Numbered from the stretch's first letter, positions 1 through 7,209 are shown. The stretch is 34,789 nucleotides of DNA from a virus (IMGVR_UViG_3300035670_000757:1-34789), one strand, 5' to 3'. Made by a program: numbers and translations. The notes: generated from the sequence alone by a model not told the origin.

Positions 1-207
1 GCAATCGAGCGGCATACGTGCGACGACCCCGGTCTATTGGACGCAGAGTACACGGCGCAATTGCGCAGGATGGGGCTCGCGTACGCGTGGCTTCTCGACA
101 CGCGGCTTCCGATGCGCGGAAGATTCGCGCTCCTACGTCGGATCTGGAAGGCCGAAAAGCTGCGCGCCAAGGGCAAAATCGTAGCGGGAAGGATGGTGGA
201 GATATGA
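1..207 (+). CDS. 3' end of an unknown gene (truncated by window edge)
   Basis: Frame 1 is open from the first base to a TGA at 205-207, giving the last 68 residues of a protein whose start lies outside the window. The fragment is basic and rich in Leu and Arg, with no domain I recognise. Its stop overlaps the ATG of the next gene by four bases, the coupling pattern used throughout this genome, which supports it being real. Bases 1-514 may be an alternative assembly path, so this fragment may come from a related genome rather than from the main molecule. Confidence 0.5.
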   Translation, partial: AIERHTCDDPGLLDAEYTAQLRRMGLAYAWLLDTRLPMRGRFALLRRIWKAEKLRAKGKIVAGRMVEI

Positions 208-443
208 CGTATCATTGTGGAATTGGCGCAAGGATGGCCGCTGCATTTGGCGTGCGACCGCGGGAGCCTCACATCACCTGCGACGGCTGCGGCCTTGCGC
301 GCAGTGTCTACGCAAATAAGCAAAGCTACGCGCCTGCGGCGTGGGTTTTAGACGGTAAGCCTCCACCAGGGTGGGCAGGCGGGCGCAACGCTGAAGGAGG
401 AAGAACGGACTACTGCAAGCAGTGCAAGGCGGCGAAGCCATGA
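204..443 (+). CDS. Small zinc-finger-like protein, function unknown
   Basis: A 79-residue protein. I chose the ATG at 204 because it overlaps the upstream stop (ATGA) and follows a GGAAGGATGGTGGAG ribosome site; a longer in-frame reading back to position 18 looks like non-coding Arg-rich sequence. Two CxxC pairs (C26/C29 and C71/C74) flank a central region with Trp and Pro, so it could bind one zinc ion. Nothing identifies a partner. Its own stop overlaps the next ATG at 440, placing it in the accessory operon with the Ea22-like genes. Confidence 0.6.
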   Translation: MTYHCGIGARMAAAFGVRPREPHITCDGCGLARSVYANKQSYAPAAWVLDGKPPPGWAGGRNAEGGRTDYCKQCKAAKP

Positions 444-1063
444 TCAACCTTGACGAAATCGAACGCCGCGCAGCCGCGGCAACCGCGGGCCCTTGGACCG
501 TGGAGCCCTACGACTACGGCGCGGCGGTGCGCGGCGGCTGCTTGCTTGCGGAATGCATGCAAGCGGCGACGTCAAAGCACGCAACCGACGTGCAAGAATG
601 CAGGACAAACGCCGCGTTTATTGCCGCCGCACGCGTCGACGTTCCCGCATTGATCGCGCGCGTGCGCGAGCTTGAAGCCGAACGCAACGAAGCGCGCGCA
701 CACGCCGAAGATCGGAACGACGAGGCGAACAAGCTCCAGCGTTGCCTCAACATGGCGGCAACCGAACGCGACGAAGCGCGCGCCGAGGTGGAACGGCTGA
801 CGGAAGCGCGGGTGCTCGACTGGTCGCACCGTCGCTCGCTTGTGAGCGAACGCGACGAAGCGCGCGCCGAGGTGGAGCGGCTGAAGCTGTCCGCGCGCTT
901 GTGGGCCGATGACATCGACGCCGTATCTAACGCCTACCGCCGTGGGGCGGAGGCAATGCGCGACGCGTGCGCAAGCGCGTTTGATAAGCGAGACGAGCAC
1001 GACCTAACCGTCGATGTTATTCACGACGTGCTCGTGGACCTGCCGATTCCGGAGGAGCCATGA
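440..1063 (+). CDS. Ea22-like coiled-coil protein, copy 1
   Basis: 207 residues. The N-terminus has the signature of the phage Ea22-like family: an LDEIERRA start, an A-T-A-G-P-W motif near residue 20, then NAAFIAAARVDVPALIARVRELE, which leads into a long coiled coil. Lambda ea22 lies in the early accessory region and its role is unclear. The coiled coil is built from repeats of ERDEARAEVERL, two of which are almost identical at DNA level (764-800 and 848-884). I preferred the ATG at 440 over the GTG at 422 because ATGA overlap with the preceding stop is the rule here. Paralogues lie at 1176 and 34616. Bases 515-613 recur exactly at the window end. Confidence 0.75.
   Translation: MINLDEIERRAAAATAGPWTVEPYDYGAAVRGGCLLAECMQAATSKHATDVQECRTNAAFIAAARVDVPALIARVRELEAERNEARAHAEDRNDEANKLQRCLNMAATERDEARAEVERLTEARVLDWSHRRSLVSERDEARAEVERLKLSARLWADDIDAVSNAYRRGAEAMRDACASAFDKRDEHDLTVDVIHDVLVDLPIPEEP
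764..884 (+). repeat. Two near-identical 37-bp direct repeats in a coiled-coil gene
   Basis: 764-800 and 848-884 match at 36 of 37 bases and lie 84 bp apart. The offset equals 28 codons, or four heptads, so each repeat adds whole heptads to the coiled coil (motif ERDEARAEVERL). This looks like in-frame expansion by duplication. Related motifs (RDEARAE, ERDEARA, ERDEARK) recur in the paralogue at 1176-1994. Confidence 0.75.
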
Positions 1064-1179
1064 TCGAGCACATGGTTTGCCTACGCGGCGCCGATCTCTG
1101 GGTTTACATGTTTGCAATGCCCGGGGTGGTCGGCGCTGGCATTGTGCTCGGCTTTGTTCTTGGCAGAGGTGGACAATGA
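1060..1179 (+). CDS. 39-residue single-span membrane protein
   Basis: A tiny open frame starting at the ATG that overlaps the stop of the Ea22-like gene (ATGA at 1060) and ending in a TGA that overlaps the ATG of the next Ea22-like gene (1176). This double coupling is the main evidence that it is translated. Residues about 14-36 form one hydrophobic span rich in Gly, Val and Leu, followed by a short GRGGQ tail. No family recognised. A second small membrane protein sits in the same position before another Ea22-like gene at 34425, so the pair [membrane peptide + Ea22-like] occurs twice. Confidence 0.6.
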   Translation: MIEHMVCLRGADLWVYMFAMPGVVGAGIVLGFVLGRGGQ

Positions 1180-1994
1180 TCAACCTTGACGAAATCGAAG
1201 GCCGCGCGAGGCGCGCGACACCGGGCCCGTTCCACTTTTGGGATTTCTGCGTTTCCTCGCGCACGGGTTGGGTTGCAACCGCCGACACATGCGACACCGC
1301 AGAGTTTTTTGCGACCGCTCGATCCGACGTGCCGGCCTTGATCGCGCGCGTTCGTGAGCTCGAGACGCAATGCAAAACGCTGGATATAAGCGCGTCCGGG
1401 TTTGAAGCCGACTGGAAAACGGCTTGCGCGCAGCGCGACGAGGCGCGCGCAGAGCTCGAGGCGCTTGCAAAGGTGCGCGCGCCGTCCAGTTGCGAGTGCG
1501 GCGACGACGACGCTTGCCGTTTTGTTCGTGAGCGGGACGAAGCGCGCGCCGCGTGGGAGGCCTGCGCGATGAATTTGGCGGACATAGAAAGCGACCGCGA
1601 CGAGCACCTGGAAAAGCGCGGCATTTACGCCGCGGAATGCGTGTCGCTTCGGTCGCGTTTGGTGGACGCGCAACGCGAGCGCGACGAAGCGCGGAAAATC
1701 GCAAACGATGCCGTTGCGCAGGTTAGCCGGCTTGAGTCGCTTTGTTTCGAGCGCGAGCAGGCCGCCGCGGAGGTGGAGCGCCTGCGCCTGGTGTGTACTC
1801 AGTTGCAGCGCGACCGAAACGAGCTCGCGGCAACGCTCGCATTTGTTCGCGACGAGTACACCGACACGCTAAACATGGCCGAGGATGCGATCGCCATGCG
1901 CGGCCGCCTTGCGCTTGTCGACGGCTTGCGCGCGCTGCTTGCCGAAACACAAGCCGAGCTTGCGACCGTGATCGCGATGCGGGGCAACCAATGA
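1176..1994 (+). CDS. Ea22-like coiled-coil protein, copy 2
   Basis: 272 residues. It begins LDEIEGRARRATPGPF, then has EFFATARSDVPALIARVRELE, which matches the family pattern of the copy at 440, and continues as a long, highly charged coiled coil to the C-terminus with several RDEARA modules. The middle carries a CECGDDDAC cluster (about residues 108-116) absent from copy 1. The ATG at 1176 overlaps the upstream stop; a longer frame from 1014 runs through the preceding genes and was not used. Its stop overlaps the next ATG at 1991. Probably an accessory early protein of unknown function. Confidence 0.75.
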   Translation: MINLDEIEGRARRATPGPFHFWDFCVSSRTGWVATADTCDTAEFFATARSDVPALIARVRELETQCKTLDISASGFEADWKTACAQRDEARAELEALAKVRAPSSCECGDDDACRFVRERDEARAAWEACAMNLADIESDRDEHLEKRGIYAAECVSLRSRLVDAQRERDEARKIANDAVAQVSRLESLCFEREQAAAEVERLRLVCTQLQRDRNELAATLAFVRDEYTDTLNMAEDAIAMRGRLALVDGLRALLAETQAELATVIAMRGNQ

Positions 1995-2182
1995 GCGCCG
2001 ATCACGTTGTTGTGAGCGGCCGCGGCGGCCGCATGGTGTTTGCTTGCCTTGCTTGTGATTCGACGATGTCGATCGCGTTTCCCGTCGAGGTTACGGAAGC
2101 CGCGCGACATGGGAAAGCGTTTCGCGCGCGTCATGTAGACTGCACACGAGAGGAAAAGAGCCGTGATCCGAGCAAGTTTTGA
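1991..2182 (+). CDS. Small zinc-ribbon-like protein
   Basis: 63 residues starting at an ATG that overlaps the preceding stop. Cysteines C19 and C22 (CLAC) and a later H48-V-D-C51 group could bind a zinc ion; the C-terminus is charged. The 3' end holds the GGAAAAGAGCC element that serves the leader ORF at 2163, so translation of this gene runs over the start signal of the next unit. No specific family recognised. Confidence 0.55.
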   Translation: MSADHVVVSGRGGRMVFACLACDSTMSIAFPVEVTEAARHGKAFRARHVDCTREEKSRDPSKF

Positions 2183-2201
2183 CACCAGGGCGCCGCGATG
2201 A
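2163..2201 (+). CDS. Candidate 12-residue leader peptide of the methyltransferase gene
   Basis: A GTG at 2163 follows GGAAAAGAGCC directly, the same element and spacing found before the ATG at 33599 and, with one change, at 32481. The frame encodes 12 residues and stops with a TGA at 2199-2201 that overlaps the methyltransferase ATG at 2198 by four bases. The methyltransferase has no comparable element of its own, so this short ORF may deliver ribosomes to it by coupling. The very short length makes this tentative. Confidence 0.4.
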   Translation: MIRASFDTRAPR

Positions 2202-3361
2202 AAGCGCGCATCATGATCGGCGATTGCCTCGAGCGGCTGCGCGAGCTCGAGCCGGAAAGCGTCGACGCCGTCGTGACGGATCCACCGTATGGCCTCGGAT
2301 TTATGGGGCGAGCGTGGGATCACGCCGTGCCGTCGGCGGAGGTATGGCGCGAGGTGTTGCGCGTTTTGAAGCCCGGCGCGCACCTCGTCGCGTTCTTCGG
2401 TTCGCGCACCTATCATCGCGGCACCGTCGCGATCGAGGATGCGGGCTTTGAAATCCGCGATCAAATTATGTGGCTCTATGGTTCGGGCTTTCCGAAGTCG
2501 CAAAACCTAGCGATCGCGCTCGACAAACGCGCGGGCGCCATGGGTCACCGCGGCTTGAGGCTTTCGATCAGAGGCAACCGGACGCAAGGCGAGGATCTCC
2601 CGTATGCGTCGGGCATCGCGGCGCACGAACCGATCACCGCCGAGGCGCAAGCGTGGCAAGGATGGGGAACCGCGCTAAAGCCCGCGCACGAACCGATCGC
2701 GCTTGCCCGCAAACCGTTCCGCGGAACCATTGCCGCAAACGTGATCGCGCACCGCACCGGGGCGCTTAACGTCGACGGGTGCCGGATCGAAGCGTCGGCC
2801 GACGACGTCGCCGCCGCAGCCGTTTCGAACCGAAGCGGCTTGCGGTATTGCGAGCAGAGCGGCACGGGGCGCGCCGACGGCGTGCACGACATGAGCAAAG
2901 GCCGATGGCCCGCGAACGTTTGCCACGACGGATCCGACGAAGTCGAGCGCGTTTTTTCGTCGAGCTCCTCAACACCGTACCGCGCCAACGTCGCGAGCGG
3001 CGACGTGTTGCCGCTTTCGGCACGCAGCGCGGGCGGCTATTCCGACGAAGGGAGCGCCGCGCGGTTTTTCTACTCGGCGAAGGCCGACGCGAGCGACCGA
3101 AACGAGGGGTTGCCGGCGCGGCTGCGCAACCGTCACCCGACGGTCAAACCCGTTGACCTAATGCGTTGGCTTGTGCGCCTAATCACGCCGCCGCACGGCG
3201 TCGTTTTGGATCCGTTTATGGGTTCGGGCTCGACGGGCAAAGCGGCCATGCGCGAAGCGTGCGATTTTATCGGGTGCGAGCTCGACCGGGCGCACGCAGA
3301 GATCGCAGAGCTTCGCATTCGTGACGCAGGCGGACTTTTCTGCGAGGTTAAAACAACGTGA
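2198..3361 (+). CDS. DNA methyltransferase, beta class (N4-cytosine or N6-adenine)
   Basis: 387 residues. The catalytic motif TDPPYG is at residues 27-32, and the AdoMet-binding motif DPFMGSGSTG is near the C-terminus (about 338-347) after a HPTVKP motif (313-318). This order, motif IV before motif I with a large middle region for target recognition, defines the beta class of amino-methyltransferases (N6_N4_Mtase fold). It would methylate phage DNA, most likely against host restriction or as a regulator. No partner nuclease is nearby, so it is an orphan enzyme. It cannot be assigned to adenine or cytosine from motifs alone. It may be coupled to a 12-residue leader ORF ending on its ATG, and its own stop overlaps the GTG of the next gene. 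Confidence 0.9.
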   Translation: MKARIMIGDCLERLRELEPESVDAVVTDPPYGLGFMGRAWDHAVPSAEVWREVLRVLKPGAHLVAFFGSRTYHRGTVAIEDAGFEIRDQIMWLYGSGFPKSQNLAIALDKRAGAMGHRGLRLSIRGNRTQGEDLPYASGIAAHEPITAEAQAWQGWGTALKPAHEPIALARKPFRGTIAANVIAHRTGALNVDGCRIEASADDVAAAAVSNRSGLRYCEQSGTGRADGVHDMSKGRWPANVCHDGSDEVERVFSSSSSTPYRANVASGDVLPLSARSAGGYSDEGSAARFFYSAKADASDRNEGLPARLRNRHPTVKPVDLMRWLVRLITPPHGVVLDPFMGSGSTGKAAMREACDFIGCELDRAHAEIAELRIRDAGGLFCEVKTT

Positions 3362-3591
3362 ACACGCGAACCGGAAAGCAGGTTCAGCGAAAGCGCCGGG
3401 CGGTTGTAGGCGATCGCCTTGGTTCGTGGACGATCGTCGAGCTGCTCGAGGACGGGCCGACGATGCACGCGCGACGATGGATCATTGAATGCGCGTGCGG
3501 CTACCGTGCGCGCAAGTACGAGTGCGATTTTCGCGCGCACGCGTTGACGCAATGCGCGCAGTGCGCCAACGGCAAAAGGGCGAAGGAATGA
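3358..3591 (+). CDS. Short phage zinc-ribbon protein
   Basis: 77 residues. The start is a GTG at 3358 overlapping the methyltransferase stop (GTGA). The core reads VGDRLGSWTIVELL, then WIIECACGYRARKYECDF, then TQCAQC. This resembles the zinc-ribbon found in many phage proteins as a GxxxGxLTV strand followed by W-x-C-x-C-G and a later C-G-C or CxxC. Likely metal ligands are the CAC, a further Cys and the terminal CAQC. The same domain, better preserved, forms the C-terminal half of the protein at 32481-33008. It may bind nucleic acid; the function is unknown. Confidence 0.6.
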   Translation: MNTRTGKQVQRKRRAVVGDRLGSWTIVELLEDGPTMHARRWIIECACGYRARKYECDFRAHALTQCAQCANGKRAKE

Positions 3592-3833
3592 CGACGAAGG
3601 ACACGACATGGACCGCCCCCGATGGGGTTGCGACATGGTGCGCATTTGACGCGCTCGCGCATACGCTCGGGCGCCTCGAGGCCGTCGGCGTGTGCATGTG
3701 CGGCGAGCCATGGCGCAAGCTATGGGCGAGGGACCGCGACGCCGCGATCCGCGCGCTTTTGCAACGGATCGAGGCGGAAGCGCACCAAGCGCGGGCGTTT
3801 GCTGCGCAGGTAGAGGCAAGCCGTGACGCTTAG
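3588..3833 (+). CDS. Hypothetical protein, 81 residues
   Basis: The ATG at 3588 overlaps the upstream stop (ATGA). The first half contains WTAPDGVATWCAF and a CMCGEPW segment, giving a possible metal site with few ligands. The second half is a charged helix (RDRDAAIRALLQRIEAEAHQARAF) likely to form a coiled coil. No family recognised. Its end overlaps the start of the next gene by 11 bases. Confidence 0.5.
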   Translation: MTTKDTTWTAPDGVATWCAFDALAHTLGRLEAVGVCMCGEPWRKLWARDRDAAIRALLQRIEAEAHQARAFAAQVEASRDA

Positions 3834-4065
3834 CCTGGACGCAGAGCTCGAGCTGAACGGCCTTGTGCTTGCGGCCGTGCTCGGCGGCGCGCGAAGCAAG
3901 GCGGCAATCGTTCGCGCGGTTCGGTCGACGTCGGGTTATTCGGCGGCGACGATCGAGCGCAAGATCGAAGGGCTGGCCGCGAACGGGTTGATTTGGCGCC
4001 GACGCGTAAGCGACGGCGGGCCGGTTACTTTTTGGCCGCGGAATAGTTGCGCGGCGCCGCGTTAA
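3823..4065 (+). CDS. Small winged-helix-type DNA-binding protein (predicted)
   Basis: 80 residues from a GTG at 3823 that overlaps the previous gene. Residues about 12-65 read as helix, GGARSKAAIVRAV, YSAATIERKIEGLAANGLI, then W-R-R-R and a short strand-turn-strand. This is the pattern of a winged helix-turn-helix in which the second helix packs before the wing. A similar protein is encoded at 4388. It could be a small transcription regulator of the replication genes that follow. The inference rests on pattern only. Confidence 0.55.
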   Translation: MTLSLDAELELNGLVLAAVLGGARSKAAIVRAVRSTSGYSAATIERKIEGLAANGLIWRRRVSDGGPVTFWPRNSCAAPR

Positions 4066-4075
4066 TGTGTAGAGA
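4047..4075 (+). promoter_or_regulatory. Candidate promoter for the recombination operon
   Basis: TTGCGC at 4047-4052, a 17-bp spacer, then TAGAGA at 4070-4075. The same arrangement, TTGCAG-17-TAGAGA, occurs at 31689-31717, so a shared promoter type is plausible although the -10 box is weak by the standard consensus. It lies 38 bp before the ATG at 4114, overlapping the end of the preceding gene. Confidence 0.35.
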
Positions 4076-4113
4076 ATAGGGCCGCGACCACGTCGCACCT
4101 AGAAAGGGCCATC

Positions 4114-4269
4114 ATGATCAGGATTGGGAACCGATCCGCAAGCCTTGCGGAAATTGCAGGGCTTCTCGCCGAGCTCGACGCGCTTGCGGCAAGCGGCGCC
4201 GCGGACATGCAGCGCGACGAAACGCGCGCGCTCCTGCGCGCATGTCTTCGCATGCGGGGTGTTTCGTGA
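4114..4269 (+). CDS. 51-residue hypothetical protein
   Basis: The ATG at 4114 is preceded by AGAAAGGGCCATC, the recurring start element. The peptide is mostly helical (LAEIAGLLAELDALAASGAADM) and ends with a basic segment. It closes with a TGA that overlaps the GTG at 4266. The leader shares CGTCGCACCT with the leader of the nuclease gene at 5600 (4091-4100 and 5569-5578). No function recognised. Confidence 0.55.
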   Translation: MIRIGNRSASLAEIAGLLAELDALAASGAADMQRDETRALLRACLRMRGVS

Positions 4270-4391
4270 ACCTGCCCGAGCCGCGCGAAGGCATGATCCG
4301 GGAATGGATCTTCGGCGTTGTCGGCGTTGCGCTTGCGCTTGCCGGCGTTTGGTTTTGCCTTGCGACGATCGCTAGCTTGGGGGCCGGATGA
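4266..4391 (+). CDS. 41-residue single-span membrane protein
   Basis: Starts at a GTG overlapping the previous stop (GTGA) and ends in a TGA overlapping the ATG at 4388. After a polar N-terminus with acidic and basic residues, residues about 14-38 form one hydrophobic helix (IFGVVGVALALAGVWF and onward). Coupling on both sides supports translation. Its position among early genes argues against a holin; the role is unknown. Confidence 0.5.
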   Translation: MNLPEPREGMIREWIFGVVGVALALAGVWFCLATIASLGAG

Positions 4392-4711
4392 GCCGCGAAC
4401 CGTTGCCCGACCTTGTGCCGACGATCGTTCGCGCGGTGAAGGCCGGCGCCGTGCAGCGCGGGACGATTCGCGCGTTTTTGCTCGTCGAGGGCCACGCGGT
4501 AGCGGAAAGCACGCTTAGCGGGATTTTGCGCATGGCATGCGCGCAAGGCGTGCTTTCGCGCACCGGGGAAAAGCGCGGGACGCGTTACCGCGTGGCCAAA
4601 TGGCGAACGCGCACCGCGCGCCCTGCGCGGCTTGCGGAGCTCGAGCCCGTTGAATTGATCGACGACGCGGCGACGACGACGCCGGCGCTACCTGATTTCG
4701 AGGATCTGTAA
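4388..4711 (+). CDS. Predicted winged-helix DNA-binding protein
   Basis: 107 residues. Residues about 8-65 have the order helix, helix, VAESTLSGILRMACAQGVL (candidate recognition helix), then SRTGEKRGTRYRV, a likely beta wing. The C-terminal 40 residues are Pro/Ala rich and end acidic (PDFEDL). The ATG at 4388 overlaps the preceding stop. It precedes the single-strand annealing protein gene by 22 bases and may regulate it. It resembles the 3823 product in fold pattern though not closely in sequence. Confidence 0.55.
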   Translation: MSREPLPDLVPTIVRAVKAGAVQRGTIRAFLLVEGHAVAESTLSGILRMACAQGVLSRTGEKRGTRYRVAKWRTRTARPARLAELEPVELIDDAATTTPALPDFEDL

Positions 4712-4733
4712 CCCACACGCAAAGGAAAGAGCC

Positions 4734-5519
4734 ATGAGCAAAAAGACCGCAATCACCAAGCCCGCGCCCGATGGGGCGCTCGCGTTCGTCGAGGAATCCG
4801 CCGCGGCGGTGCTCGAGCGCGTGATCGCTTCGGGCGATCTGTCGCGCCTTACGCCAGAGGAGCGAAATGCACTCTACGTGCAGACCTGCTCGAGCCTCGG
4901 CCTTAACCCCATGACGCGGCCTTTTGAGTACGTCACTCTCCAAGGCAAAATGGTTCTTTACGCGCGGAAAGACGCGACGGACCAGCTACGCGCGATTCGG
5001 GACGTGAGCGTCTCGATCGCGTCGCGCGAAAAGGTCGGCGAGCTCCTGATCGTGACCGCTCGCGCAACCATCGGCGGGCGTTCCGACGAGTCGATCGGAG
5101 CGGTCGCCCTCGAGGGCCTGCGCGGTTCCGATCTCGCAAATGCGTACATGAAAGCGGAAACCAAGGCAAAGCGTCGCGTGACGCTTTCGATCTGCGGCCT
5201 TGGCTTCCTCGACGAAACCGAGATCGGCGACGTCGGCGCCGCGCCCGTGCAGCGCCGGCCGGCGATCATGACGCCAAGCGGGCCCGTGCTCGAAAGCGCC
5301 GCGACCGTCGAGGCAACGGGCGAGATCGACACCGCGCGGATCGATGCGCTCGCCGCAGAGCTCGAGGCGTCGACGTCGATCGAGGATCTTGCGAAGGCAT
5401 GGCCCAAGGTGAGCGCGGCAAACAAGCGATCGCCTATGAGCGACGCGGAAAAAACGCGGCTGCAAGAGATCCGCGACCGCAAAAAGGCCGAATTTGCGGC
5501 GGAAGCGCCCGCAAGCTGA
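4734..5519 (+). CDS. Putative single-strand DNA annealing protein (RecT/Red-beta-like)
   Basis: 261 residues. The conserved core includes GLNP (56-59), TRPFEYVTLQGKMVLYA (61-77), a Lys/Arg pair before ATDQL, and ETKAKRRVTLSICGLG (142-157). This matches a class of phage proteins that I associate with single-strand annealing recombinases; the assignment is supported by the adjacent nuclease gene, since such pairs act together to recombine and repair phage DNA. The C-terminal 90 residues are low-complexity then helical and charged. The ATG at 4734 follows AAAGGAAAGAGCC. The family name is from memory of the motif and not confirmed by search. Confidence 0.7.
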   Translation: MSKKTAITKPAPDGALAFVEESAAAVLERVIASGDLSRLTPEERNALYVQTCSSLGLNPMTRPFEYVTLQGKMVLYARKDATDQLRAIRDVSVSIASREKVGELLIVTARATIGGRSDESIGAVALEGLRGSDLANAYMKAETKAKRRVTLSICGLGFLDETEIGDVGAAPVQRRPAIMTPSGPVLESAATVEATGEIDTARIDALAAELEASTSIEDLAKAWPKVSAANKRSPMSDAEKTRLQEIRDRKKAEFAAEAPAS

Positions 5520-5599
5520 TAACACTAACCCCGCGGCGCGCGTCCTTTGGTCCCGCCCTTCGGGCGCGCGTCGCACCTGTCACCATAGAAAGAGCCATC
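5520..5599 (+). promoter_or_regulatory. Intergenic leader before the nuclease gene
   Basis: The 80-bp gap between the annealing protein and the nuclease contains a short hairpin, CGCCC-TTC-GGGCG at 5554-5566, without a T tract, and the CGTCGCACCT element (5569-5578) shared with the leader at 4091-4100. The gap ends in AGAAAGAGCCATC next to the ATG. It may be a processing or control point; no clear promoter is seen. Confidence 0.3.
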
Positions 5600-6730
5600 A
5601 TGATCGCATCATTTTCCGCAGCCGCGCGGCTGCTTTCGTGCGCGTATTGGGCCCGGCTCGACGTCAACGGCGCTTCCGAGACATCCGACGCCGCAAGTCA
5701 CGGGCAAGAGCTCCACGCCATTTTTCAAGCGTGGATCGAGTCGCGCGAGCTTCCGGCGCTTGCGCTCGTAAGCTCGACCGAATTTGCCGCGTTTGCGGCC
5801 GCGCTTGACGCCGGGTGTCATGCGTTGCCGTCGGATGAGCTCGCCGCGTTCCGTGAGCGCGTGCGCGCAGGCGATTCGTTTTGCGAAAGACCGTGCGCCG
5901 TCAACCTTGCAACGGGGGCGGCGCGTTGGTTGCCGATTGATCGTCGCGACTATGCCGCGGCGATGCTCGACCCGCTCGAGCTTCCGGGCACATTCGACGC
6001 GGCCGGGCCGGTCGACGGTTGGCTTTCCGCGTTGGTGGTCGAGCTCAAAACGGGGCGCCAAGATGGCTTGGACGTGAGCCGCGAAAATGCGCAGTTGAAG
6101 GCGCAATGCCTTGCGGCGTGCAGTCTTTTCGACGTCGAAAACGTCGACGGCGTGATCCTGCATTGGACCGGCGATCGCTTGCTTGCGTATCGGCACCAAT
6201 ACGAACGCCGCGATCTTGCGGCTTGGGGCCGCTACGCCGTGGCTCCACGCCTCGAGCGCGCCGCGTACGCTCGAGCGGTGCCCGAGCCCGGCGACGGCTG
6301 CAAATGGTGCCCGGCTGCGGCAACGTGCCCGGGGCTTGCGGCATCGATTGACCCGGGCGAACCATTCGACGCCGTCGAAGGTCTGCGCCGGCTGGCCGTG
6401 GCGAAGACCGCTTGCGACGCGCTCGACGCGCGCCTACGCGCTACGGCCGACGCGCAAGGCGGCATCCGTGACGGCGCGCGCGTATGGGGCCGCACGATCA
6501 CGACGCGGCGCGAGGTGGACGAAGCGCGCGCGCGCGAAGCGTTGCAGCGCCTCGGGCCCGAGGTGGTCGCGTCGTGCGAGGAGCGGCGTTTGACGGCCAA
6601 AAGCATCGAAGACGGGTTGGCCATGCTTCCGATCGGGCAAGAGGTCGAAGCGCGCGACGAGCTGCACCGCGCAGGCGCGATCGTGGGTAAGGATATCGCC
6701 GTTTACCGTTGGCAAAAGGCCGCGAAATGA
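5600..6730 (+). CDS. PD-(D/E)XK nuclease with Cas4/AddB-like iron-sulfur cysteines
   Basis: 376 residues from the ATG at 5600; a longer in-frame start near 5399 lies inside the upstream gene and was rejected. The catalytic core is visible: H39 in GQELHAIF, D139 in PVDGW, E148-L-K150 in VVELKTG, and Q165/Q169 in NAQLKAQC. The cysteines fit the Cas4/AddB 4Fe-4S pattern: an early C14 and then C234-x2-C237-x5-C243. It should resect DNA ends for the annealing protein encoded just before it. The C-terminal 120 residues are helical with no recognised domain. Its stop overlaps the RusA start. Confidence 0.8.
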   Translation: MIASFSAAARLLSCAYWARLDVNGASETSDAASHGQELHAIFQAWIESRELPALALVSSTEFAAFAAALDAGCHALPSDELAAFRERVRAGDSFCERPCAVNLATGAARWLPIDRRDYAAAMLDPLELPGTFDAAGPVDGWLSALVVELKTGRQDGLDVSRENAQLKAQCLAACSLFDVENVDGVILHWTGDRLLAYRHQYERRDLAAWGRYAVAPRLERAAYARAVPEPGDGCKWCPAAATCPGLAASIDPGEPFDAVEGLRRLAVAKTACDALDARLRATADAQGGIRDGARVWGRTITTRREVDEARAREALQRLGPEVVASCEERRLTAKSIEDGLAMLPIGQEVEARDELHRAGAIVGKDIAVYRWQKAAK

Positions 6731-7209
6731 CGTCGCCCGTCATTCGTCGCCGCGTGGAGATCGGCGTGCTTGAGTTTGGGATCGGCGTGATCCCGAAGCC
6801 ATGGGCGCGCCCGAGGCTCGGCAATAGCCGCCGAGGATATACGCCGCCCGACGTCGAGGCCCACCGCGAAACGGTGCGCTGGTGTGGTTTGCAAGCCCGC
6901 GCCAAATGGGAAAAGCTGCACGGCCGGCCATGGCCGCGGAGCAAGGACCACGAATACACCCTAAGCGTGCGCGCGTTCCGCGCTCGGCGCGCGGGCGATT
7001 GGGATAACTTCGGCAAGCAGATCGGCGACGCGCTCGAGGGAACGTTATTTCCGGACGATCGGCAAATTCGCTTGGGCGAATCCGGCTGGATCGATCCGGG
7101 CGATGAGGAATGGAGCGGGACGCCGCGCTACGAGGTGCGGCTAGTTGCTTATGAGGTGAAGGAAACCAAGCGCCCACGCGTGCGCACGAAGGGATCGGCC
7201 AATGAGTGA
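6727..7209 (+). CDS. rusA: RusA-like Holliday junction resolvase
   Basis: 160 residues. The RusA signature is complete: GDWDNFGKQIGDALEG (90-105) with acidic residues D91 and D93, K97 and D101, followed by LFPDDRQI with D110/D111. Known RusA enzymes use the corresponding three aspartates to cut four-way junctions. In this operon it would resolve recombination intermediates made by the annealing protein and nuclease, or debranch DNA before packaging. The ATG at 6727 overlaps the upstream stop. The length is typical or slightly long, with a basic C-terminal tail. Confidence 0.88.
   Translation: MTSPVIRRRVEIGVLEFGIGVIPKPWARPRLGNSRRGYTPPDVEAHRETVRWCGLQARAKWEKLHGRPWPRSKDHEYTLSVRAFRARRAGDWDNFGKQIGDALEGTLFPDDRQIRLGESGWIDPGDEEWSGTPRYEVRLVAYEVKETKRPRVRTKGSANE

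Noticed and set aside
515-613. Phage terminal repeat or attachment site shared with the window end
   Set aside because: The copies lie inside coding sequence, one is internal by 514 bases, and identity begins exactly after a mismatch and runs for 99 bases, which fits an assembly junction better than a biological end or att core.
5554-5566. Intrinsic terminator between the annealing protein and nuclease genes
   Set aside because: The hairpin is only five bp with a three-base loop and no T tract follows, so it is listed only as a leader structure.
5399-5599. Longer N-terminus of the nuclease
   Set aside because: The extension overlaps the annealing protein gene for 120 bases; the ATG at 5600 has the standard AGAAAGAGCCATC element and puts the early Cys at the expected distance.
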